This document shows positions 1 through 4,989 of a DNA stretch of 13,479 nucleotides, one piece after another. The stretch comes from Vulcanimicrobiota bacterium (GTDB taxonomy: Bacteria > Vulcanimicrobiota > Vulcanimicrobiia > Vulcanimicrobiales > Vulcanimicrobiaceae), in NCBI GenBank assembly GCA_003167055.1, contig PMUE01000130.1, positions 1 through 13,479 on the forward strand. Direction: 5' to 3'. The notes beneath the pieces are model-generated. The model searched no databases. It was not told the DNA's origin and saw nothing but the letters and a program-made list of their open reading frames with translations. Position numbers and translations under genes: made by a program. Position 1 is the stretch's first letter; the number at the start of each line of letters is the position of its first letter.

Positions 1-594
1 GCCATCCTCGCCGGTGTAGCCGGTTCGCGCAATCGTAGCGGGGACGCCGTCAACGCGGCCTTCGACGCAGAAATAATACTTGAGAGCATCGAGGTCGACG
101 TCGACGTGCGGCTGGAGCATCGCGACCGAGCGCGGGCCTTGAATCGCAACGAGCGACCATTTGCCATGCTGGTTCTTGAGCTCGACGCCGACCTCGGGGT
201 AATTGGCGTTGAGGTGCTGCCACATCTTATCTGCGTTCGAGGCATTGACGACCAGCAGCCAGCGCTTTTCGAGACGGTAGAAGATCGTATCGTCGTGCGT
301 GCCGCCGCTCCGATTGCAAAACAGGTTGTAACGCGCCTGCATCGGCTTCATCGTCCCAACCGCATTCGTGGTTAGGGTGTCTGCCCAGCGCGCGACCATA
401 TCGCCGGTGAGCCAGAACTGGCCCATGTGCGAGAGGTCGAAGAGTCCGGCGCGGTGACGCACGGCATCGTGTTCCCGCAAGATGCTCGAATACTGCACCG
501 GCATTTCGAAACCGGCAAACGGCACGAGACGCGCACCGAGCTTGCCGTGCTCATCGTAGAGCGCAGTGCGACGAAGATCGCTCGACGTGCTCAT
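1..594 (-). CDS. gcvT: Glycine cleavage system T protein (aminomethyltransferase), partial at left edge
   Basis: Transfers the aminomethyl carbon from the lipoyl arm of GcvH to tetrahydrofolate, releasing ammonia, in cytoplasmic glycine cleavage. The N-terminal 198 codons are present; the rest lies beyond position 1. The translation shows family landmarks in order: VPFAGFEMPVQY near the start, LFDLSHMGQF around residue 50, a DD pair followed by FYRL where the folate site forms, and ARTGYTGEDG at the window edge. The start ATG (592-594) overlaps the thioesterase stop as ATGA and has a strong GAGGAGG ribosome binding site inside that gene, so the two are translationally coupled. This is true GcvT rather than the YgfZ paralogue, judging by the SHMG and GYTGEDG segments. 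gcvH and gcvP are not in the window. Confidence 0.95.
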   Translation of the reverse strand, partial: MSTSSDLRRTALYDEHGKLGARLVPFAGFEMPVQYSSILREHDAVRHRAGLFDLSHMGQFWLTGDMVARWADTLTTNAVGTMKPMQARYNLFCNRSGGTHDDTIFYRLEKRWLLVVNASNADKMWQHLNANYPEVGVELKNQHGKWSLVAIQGPRSVAMLQPHVDVDLDALKYYFCVEGRVDGVPATIARTGYTGEDG

Positions 595-1022
595 AGCTTT
601 GGCGCCTCCTCGGCGTTGGTGTTGAGAAAGTTGAGCGTCGAGTGCGCAACCAGCTTGCCGTTGCTCCTGACCTCGACCTCGCCGTAGCAGATGCGACGGC
701 CGGCGCGCAGGACGCGCGCTTCGGCGATTAAGTCGTGCGGCGGCAACGCCGGCGCGAGAAAGTTGCATTGCAGCGACACCGTGACCGTGTCTTGCTGCCG
801 GCCGTAAATTGAAGAAAGCGCTACGTAAAACACGGTATCGCACAGGCTGACAATCGCGCCGCCATGGACCGCGCCCGAGCCATTAGCGATCTCAGGACGA
901 TAGGGCATGCGCATCGTCGCTTTGCCGTGCTCGACACTCTCGAGCTTGAGATCGAGCAGCGCAACGAAGTGCGACTTTTCTTTCTCCCAGCGGTGCGGCG
1001 CTGAGCTGAAATCGGGATGCAT
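591..1022 (-). CDS. PaaI-type hotdog-fold thioesterase
   Basis: Predicted cytoplasmic acyl-CoA thioesterase of 143 residues, one hotdog domain. The signature is NGSGAVHGGAIVSLCDT: H53-G54-G55 would form the oxyanion region and D62 on the following helix is the usual catalytic acid position in PaaI-like enzymes. The end, SNGKLVAHSTLNF, is the typical last strand. I chose the ATG at 1020-1022 because a GAGGGG ribosome binding site precedes it and it lies 7 nt after the speE stop; a longer frame to 1151 would overlap speE by 122 bases. It sits between speE and gcvT in one transcript. The substrate cannot be told from sequence; phenylacetyl-CoA genes are absent, so a general housekeeping role is as likely as a specific one. 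Confidence 0.85.
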   Translation of the reverse strand: MHPDFSSAPHRWEKEKSHFVALLDLKLESVEHGKATMRMPYRPEIANGSGAVHGGAIVSLCDTVFYVALSSIYGRQQDTVTVSLQCNFLAPALPPHDLIAEARVLRAGRRICYGEVEVRSNGKLVAHSTLNFLNTNAEEAPKL

Positions 1023-1029
1023 AGTCCCC

Positions 1030-1917
1030 TCAGAATACCGGGCCATCGGCCGCCAGCGCACGACGAAGGTAGAGTGGGAGCGAGAACAGCCGGCGATGGG
1101 TCTGCCCGTCGTAGAAGAAACTCTCGCCGCGCAGATTCTTACCGTACGCATCGACCGCCCCCGGATCGAGACCGGCTACATCGACCGTATCGCTGCAGGC
1201 CAAGAACGCCCAATCGGTATCAAAGGCCGGAACGAACGTGAAGAATGACGTCACATACTTGTAGTGACGGCGCAGCGTGCGTGACATTTTGCAATGTAGC
1301 GAGTAATTATTGAATGCCGCCGTGCTGGCTTGCAGCACATAGACACCACCGTCAGCTAGGCGCGACTTTATCAAGCGAAACACGTTTTCATTGAAGAGGA
1401 TGTTGCTGGGCGAGTCTTCGAGCGGCTCGGTGAGATCGGAAATGATCACGCCGTATCGCTCGTCGTGCTCGCGCATGTACGCCAGCGCATCACCGATCAC
1501 GACGTTGGCGCGCGGTTCATCGAACGCGCCGTTCGCCCATTCGGGTAGATATTTTTTGGAAAGATCGACCACCAATCCGTCGATGTCGACCATCGTGCAG
1601 CGCTTTACGCCCGGGTGGCGCAGCACTTCACGCAAGGTCGCGCCCTCGCCGCCGCCGAGAATGAGCACCTCGCTGCGGTCCGCAGCGCCGGCCATTGCCG
1701 GATGCACGAGCGTCTCGTGATAGATCTTCTCGTCGCCTTGCGAGCTCTGCGTGTCGCCGTCGAGGATCAGCATTTTACCGAACACCGGCGTCGAGATCAC
1801 CGCCACTTGCTGAAAATCAGAACGACCCGAGAAATAGACATTCTCGATAGCGTGGTGGTGGGCTTCGGTCGGAGCGGACTCTTCGACGTACCACTGCCAG
1901 TTTTCGGTTTTCGGCAT
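1030..1917 (-). CDS. speE: Polyamine aminopropyltransferase (spermidine synthase family, Thermus/ACL5-like)
   Basis: Transfers aminopropyl from decarboxylated S-adenosylmethionine, the product of SpeD next door, to a polyamine acceptor. About 295 residues: N-terminal beta domain (to about 75, ending YHETLVHP) and a Rossmann methyltransferase-like domain with GGGEG (88-92), MVDID (109-113), GDA (142-144) and the catalytic-loop aspartate in SDLTEPLEDSP (D161). The wording GGGEGATLREVLRHP and DLTEPLEDSP is that of the Thermus aminopropyltransferase and plant ACL5 group; E. coli-type spermidine synthases have GGGDG and SDCTDPIGP. The acceptor may therefore be agmatine or a longer polyamine. Start: ATG at 1917 with GGTGG five bases upstream; a GTG at 1926 would add three residues. 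The thioesterase follows after 7 nt. Confidence 0.93.
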   Translation of the reverse strand: MPKTENWQWYVEESAPTEAHHHAIENVYFSGRSDFQQVAVISTPVFGKMLILDGDTQSSQGDEKIYHETLVHPAMAGAADRSEVLILGGGEGATLREVLRHPGVKRCTMVDIDGLVVDLSKKYLPEWANGAFDEPRANVVIGDALAYMREHDERYGVIISDLTEPLEDSPSNILFNENVFRLIKSRLADGGVYVLQASTAAFNNYSLHCKMSRTLRRHYKYVTSFFTFVPAFDTDWAFLACSDTVDVAGLDPGAVDAYGKNLRGESFFYDGQTHRRLFSLPLYLRRALAADGPVF

Positions 1918-1930
1918 CGCGGCCACCAGG

Positions 1931-1972
1931 CTTCGCCATAAGCGAAGGGCACCCCCGTGGGGGTGCCCTTCG
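1931..1972 (-). promoter_or_regulatory. Stem-loop between speD and speE, with an alternative pairing
   Basis: Bases 1943-1956 and 1959-1972 form a perfect 14-bp inverted repeat around a 2-base centre (arm cgaagggcaccccc). No T-run follows on either strand, so it is not a standard intrinsic terminator. A second hairpin competes: 1931-1936 (cttcgc) pairs with 1942-1947 (gcgaag), sharing bases with the large stem. The competing stem ends 14 bases before the speE ATG. It could tune speE relative to speD, block RNA decay, or be a Rho-independent-like element without U tract; the function is inferred only. Confidence 0.5.
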
Positions 1973-1992
1973 TAGATTCCGCCTGAGGTATG

Positions 1993-2403
1993 CTACGCGG
2001 AAAGCGCGGTCGTCTCGTGATCTCGCGTGACTGCGTGGGTAAACGCTCCGCCGGGCTGCGCGATCCCGCGCTTGACCTCGGTCGTGAGCATCGTCTTTGC
2101 GCTTAGTGCCTTGGCTGCAAACTCACATGCAAGCCATGGATCAGTGTGGTCGCCGCACGTATAAAAATCCATTGCTGCGTAGCCGGTCTCCGGCCACGTG
2201 TGGATCGAGATGTGCGACTCTGCGAGAACGACCACCCCGGAGACACCTTGCGGTTCGAACCGATGGAACGCAACTTCCATAATGGTGGCGCGCGATGCAC
2301 TTGCCGCTCCGATCATCATCTCGCGGACCGCATCGACGTTGCTGAGTGCCGCGGCATCACAGCCGGACAGCTCACACACAATGTGCGTGCCGAGTGCCTT
2401 CAA
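1993..2403 (-). CDS. speD: S-adenosylmethionine decarboxylase proenzyme, class 1B prokaryotic type
   Basis: Makes decarboxylated S-adenosylmethionine, the aminopropyl donor for SpeE. The 136-residue proenzyme cuts itself between E62 and S63 in the motif LAESHISIHTWPE, turning S63 into the pyruvoyl cofactor. H68 and C83 (FYTCGD) are the processing and catalytic residues; S63, H68 and C83 carry the same numbers as in the Thermotoga maritima enzyme. The start is a TTG at 2401-2403, chosen because MKALGTHIVCELSGCD lines up with the family N-terminus; AGGAG lies 10 bases upstream. First gene of the speD-speE-thioesterase-gcvT transcript. A weak start codon and a long structured leader suggest translation is limited, in keeping with the tight control usual for this enzyme. 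Confidence 0.95.
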   Translation of the reverse strand: MKALGTHIVCELSGCDAAALSNVDAVREMMIGAASASRATIMEVAFHRFEPQGVSGVVVLAESHISIHTWPETGYAAMDFYTCGDHTDPWLACEFAAKALSAKTMLTTEVKRGIAQPGGAFTHAVTRDHETTALSA

Positions 2404-2616
2404 TTTTTCCGCTCTCCTAGACCTCGGGGGAATCCCACCTCCGGACTTGTCGGCTGGCGCCTGCTGTGCAGCGTCACGTCCCCGACCTATCGACGAACTC
2501 TTGCCGGCGCTTTTCGGTGCACGGGCGATTCATCGCGATGGCGCGAAAAGGGCGCGCCTACCCCCTACCGTGGACCTACCGCTCGGGGGTCAGCCCAAGC
2601 TCAATACCCCAGGTCC
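2404..2616 (-). promoter_or_regulatory. Long structured 5' leader of speD (candidate RNA switch)
   Basis: From the predicted start of transcription near 2616 to the TTG at 2403 there are about 213 untranslated bases. RNA segment A, GGACCTGGGG (2616 to 2607), pairs locally with ACCCC (2590-2586) and AGGTCC (2577-2572). The same segment can instead pair with CCCCCGAGGTC (2430-2420), two bases before the ribosome binding site AGGAG (2418-2414). The two partners share CCCCCGAG and AGGTC, so the choices exclude each other. A further hairpin, ggcgcg/cgcgcc (2540-2545 with 2553-2558), lies between, next to a palindrome catcgcgatg (2531-2540). I recognise no known riboswitch class. With the sufB promoter this accounts for most of the 348-base gap 2404-2751; nothing else was seen there. 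Confidence 0.45.
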
Positions 2617-2623
2617 GGCGAAC

Positions 2624-2652
2624 ATAATATCGCCCCAGACCCCCCCTGTAAA
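2624..2652 (-). promoter_or_regulatory. sigma70-type promoter for the speD operon
   Basis: On the minus strand TTTACA (2652-2647) and TATTAT (2629-2624) are separated by 17 bases; each hexamer matches the consensus at five of six positions. The spacer is very G-rich. Predicted transcription start is about 2616-2618. This is the best promoter match in the window by eye. Confidence 0.65.
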
Positions 2653-2716
2653 CCCCTTTAGCATAATAAGTTCTTAAGGGCTGGACCAAAGATAATGAAG
2701 ATCAGACTTCAGAATC

Positions 2717-2744
2717 TTGACTATAGGGGTCAGCGTGGTACGCT
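2717..2744 (+). promoter_or_regulatory. Promoter for the sufB operon
   Basis: TTGACT (2717-2722), a 16-base spacer, then TACGCT (2739-2744). The -10 box ends only 7 bases before the sufB ATG at 2752 and no Shine-Dalgarno sequence precedes that ATG, so the message would be leaderless or nearly so. Confidence 0.5.
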
Positions 2745-2748
2745 CTGA
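2730..2748. promoter_or_regulatory. Operator-like dyad over the sufB -10 region
   Basis: TCAGCGT-GGT-ACGCT-C-TGA: the core AGCGT (2732-2736) and ACGCT (2740-2744) are exact inverted repeats around GGT, and TC/GA extend the symmetry with one extra base on the right. It covers the -10 box and reaches the expected transcription start, where a repressor would act. I cannot assign it to a known regulator; it does not look like a Fur box. Confidence 0.35.
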
Positions 2749-2751
2749 GCG

Positions 2752-4164
2752 ATGACCACACCTGCTCAGCTCCCCGTCTCCGAGGACTATCGCCACGGGT
2801 TCCACGACACCGAAGAAAACTATGTTTTCAAGTCGGACAAGGGGCTCACGCGCGAAATCGTCGAGCGCATCAGCGCGATGAAAAACGAACCGGAATGGAT
2901 GTTGGAGTTCCGGCTCAAGGCCTATGAGATCTTCGTCTCCAAGCCGATGCCGACGTGGGGCGACACCGAGTTGCTCAGTGCAATCGACTTCGCCGACATC
3001 CACTACTTCGTGAAATCGACCGACAAGACCGAGCGCTCGTGGGACGACGTGCCCGACGACATCAAGCGCACGTTCGATCGTTTGGGCATCCCGGAGGCCG
3101 AGCGTAAGTTTCTCGCCGGCGTTTCCGCGCAATACGAATCGGAAGTCGTCTATCACAACGTCAGCAAGGAGCTCGACGCCCAGGGCGTGTTGTTCTGCGA
3201 CATGGATACGGCAGTCAAGCAATATCCCGATATCGTCCGGAAGTATCTGGCGACGGTGATCCCGATCGCCGACAACAAGTTTTCGGCTCTCAATTCGGCA
3301 GTCTGGTCGGGTGGCTCGTTCATCTACGTGCCGAAGGGCGTGCACGTGGAGATCCCGCTGCAGGCCTACTTCCGGATCAACACCGAGAACATGGGCCAGT
3401 TCGAGCGCACGCTGATCATCGCCGACAAGGGCGCGAAGGTGCACTACATCGAGGGCTGCACCGCACCGAAGTTTTCCACTTCGTCGCTGCACAGCGCGGT
3501 CGTCGAGTTGGTCGCGCACGATGATGCCTCGATTCGCTACACGACGATCCAGAACTGGTATCGCAACATCTACAATCTCGTCACCAAGCGTGCGATCGCG
3601 AACAAGAACGCAACGGTCGAATGGGTCGACGGCAACATCGGCTCCAAGCTGACGATGAAGTACCCGTCCATCTACTTGATGGGCGAGGGCGCTCGCGGCG
3701 AGATTCTCTCGATGGCATTCGCCGGCGAGGGTCAACACCAGGACGCGGGCGCGAAGGTGATTCACGCCGCGCCCAACACGACGTCGGTCGTCACCAACAA
3801 GAGCGTGAGCGCGCACGGTGGTAAGACAACGTACCGCGGCCTCGTCGAGATATTTCCGGGCGCGGTTGGCGCGAAGACACGCGTGAGATGCGACGCCTTG
3901 ATCATGGACGATCAATCGGCGAGCGACACAAAGCCAACGATGAAGATTCACGAGCAGCGCTCGACGGTTGAACACGAAGCGAGCGTCTCAAAGATCGGCG
4001 AGGATCAGCTCTTCTATACAATGTCGCGCGGACTATCCGAAGCTGACGCGACGGCGATGATCGTCAACGGTTTCTTCGACTTCTTCGTGAAAGAATTGCC
4101 GATGGAATACGCGGTCGAATTGAACCGGCTGGTCAAAATGGAAATGGAAGGCGCTGTCGGCTAA
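2752..4164 (+). CDS. sufB: Fe-S cluster assembly scaffold subunit SufB
   Basis: Core subunit of the cytoplasmic SufBCD scaffold on which Fe-S clusters are built. 470 residues, full family length: N-terminal helical region (GLTREIVERISAMKNEPEW), then the beta-helix core (SVWSGGSFIYVPKGVHVE onward) and a helical C-terminus ending LPMEYAVELNRLVKMEMEGA. C380 (VRCDAL) and H408/E409 (VEHEASVSK) keep the 28-29 residue spacing of E. coli C405 and H433/E434, the residues implicated in cluster formation. The usual partners sufC, sufD and sufS are not adjacent; speD diverges upstream and the downstream genes are unrelated, so SufB is encoded alone here. ATG at 2752 has no ribosome binding site and lies just after the -10 box. 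Its last 11 bases overlap the next reading frame if that gene uses the CTG start. Confidence 0.97.
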   Translation: MTTPAQLPVSEDYRHGFHDTEENYVFKSDKGLTREIVERISAMKNEPEWMLEFRLKAYEIFVSKPMPTWGDTELLSAIDFADIHYFVKSTDKTERSWDDVPDDIKRTFDRLGIPEAERKFLAGVSAQYESEVVYHNVSKELDAQGVLFCDMDTAVKQYPDIVRKYLATVIPIADNKFSALNSAVWSGGSFIYVPKGVHVEIPLQAYFRINTENMGQFERTLIIADKGAKVHYIEGCTAPKFSTSSLHSAVVELVAHDDASIRYTTIQNWYRNIYNLVTKRAIANKNATVEWVDGNIGSKLTMKYPSIYLMGEGARGEILSMAFAGEGQHQDAGAKVIHAAPNTTSVVTNKSVSAHGGKTTYRGLVEIFPGAVGAKTRVRCDALIMDDQSASDTKPTMKIHEQRSTVEHEASVSKIGEDQLFYTMSRGLSEADATAMIVNGFFDFFVKELPMEYAVELNRLVKMEMEGAVG

Positions 4165-4690
4165 GGCTGCAGCCCTCCTCGCCGTGGTAGCGTGCGTTCT
4201 TCTAACGCGCGCCCCGGCTCATGCCTACGACGTCATCTGCGAAGCCGCCATACCCGCAACGATGGTCGACAAGATCGATTCCGCGACCGCATACCCGGGG
4301 ATGCCCTTTCGCTTTAAGATCACGATCACGGCACGCATCGACGACGTGCTTGTGCCGGAGAACACGATCGGCTACGGCGTCGTGCGCGAAGTTACGGCTT
4401 CGGGGAGCCACAATCGTAACGGCTCGATCGTGCTCGAGATGCGCGAGCTGGTCCTTGGCAAGCGGCTCCTTCAAGTGATGGCAGATCCGCGCGATACCTC
4501 GATCTGGGCGCCGGCCGCGACGATCACCGAAGCCGCAAGCGGCTATCTTCCCGTCCCGGGGATCGTGCGCACCGCGGTAGATGACGTGCGCCACGGACGC
4601 AACGTCGTAGTCGGCCCCGGGCTCGTCTTTCACATCGTCGGCCTCCCCGATCCGAGGAACCTCGCGCCTTGCCACAAAGTCGGGCAGTGA
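4154..4690 (+). CDS. Small secreted protein of unknown function
   Basis: I recognise no family. The frame is open from 4124 and the only usual start codon near its beginning is GTG at 4184, which would leave a signal peptide of about 14 residues without a positive charge. A CTG at 4154 instead gives an orderly one: short Lys-bearing start (SAK), hydrophobic core AAALLAVVACVLL, and a cleavage site APAHA before YDVICEA. I therefore place the start at 4154, overlapping the sufB end; a conventional call would be 4184. The mature part, about 154 residues, looks beta-rich, with two cysteines (VICEA near the start, APCHK at the end) that could form a disulfide. The stop overlaps the Rieske ATG as TGATG. 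Second gene of the sufB operon. Confidence 0.65.
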   Translation: MSAKAAALLAVVACVLLTRAPAHAYDVICEAAIPATMVDKIDSATAYPGMPFRFKITITARIDDVLVPENTIGYGVVREVTASGSHNRNGSIVLEMRELVLGKRLLQVMADPRDTSIWAPAATITEAASGYLPVPGIVRTAVDDVRHGRNVVVGPGLVFHIVGLPDPRNLAPCHKVGQ

Positions 4691-4989
4691 TGGAACGAGC
4701 TCTCGGCGCTGCAGCCGACATCCCGCCGGGACGCGAGAAGTCTTTCAACGTCGACGGTAGCGAGATTCTCGTGTGTAACGTCGGTGGTACGTTCTATGCT
4801 ATCGACGACGTATGCACGCATGACGGCGGTCCGCTCGACCAGGGCATGCTCGAGGGCTATTGCGCCATCTGTCCGCGTCATGGTGCAACCTTCGACGTGC
4901 GCACGGGTGCCGCGACGCTGCCGGCGGTGATTCCCGTCGCGACGTACACCGTCGTCGAGCGCGGCGGTACGCTCTACGTGCAGCTATGA
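4690..4989 (+). CDS. Rieske [2Fe-2S] ferredoxin-like protein
   Basis: A 99-residue soluble Rieske protein of the type that carries electrons to non-haem oxygenases or nitrite reductase small subunits. Cluster ligands are C42-x-H44 (CTHDGGPLD) and C61-x-x-H64 (CPRHGATFD), with the normal 16-residue interval. The fold elements DIPPGREKSF, LVCNVGGTFYAIDD and the C-terminal strand TLYVQL match the family. An extra cysteine, C58, sits three residues before ligand C61. ATG at 4690 overlaps the previous stop (TGATG); a TTG at 4669 would add seven residues but is less convincing. Its own stop overlaps the next start as ATGA. No oxygenase or reductase is encoded nearby, so its partner is unknown. Being behind sufB, it may simply be co-expressed with its cluster supply. 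Confidence 0.9.
   Translation: MERALGAAADIPPGREKSFNVDGSEILVCNVGGTFYAIDDVCTHDGGPLDQGMLEGYCAICPRHGATFDVRTGAATLPAVIPVATYTVVERGGTLYVQL

Noticed and set aside
1943..1972. Reading the speD-speE hairpin as an intrinsic terminator
   Set aside because: No T-tract follows on either strand, and it would cut speE off from its only evident promoter; kept as a stem-loop of unknown role.
2474..2533. Possible 19-residue upstream ORF in the speD leader (minus strand, ATG at 2533)
   Set aside because: No ribosome binding site and no polyamine-responsive peptide motif that I know; likely chance.
2674..3975. 433-codon open frame on the minus strand
   Set aside because: It lies inside sufB, whose family identity is certain, and its translation is the low-complexity Arg/Val/Asp-rich type expected opposite a GC-rich gene.
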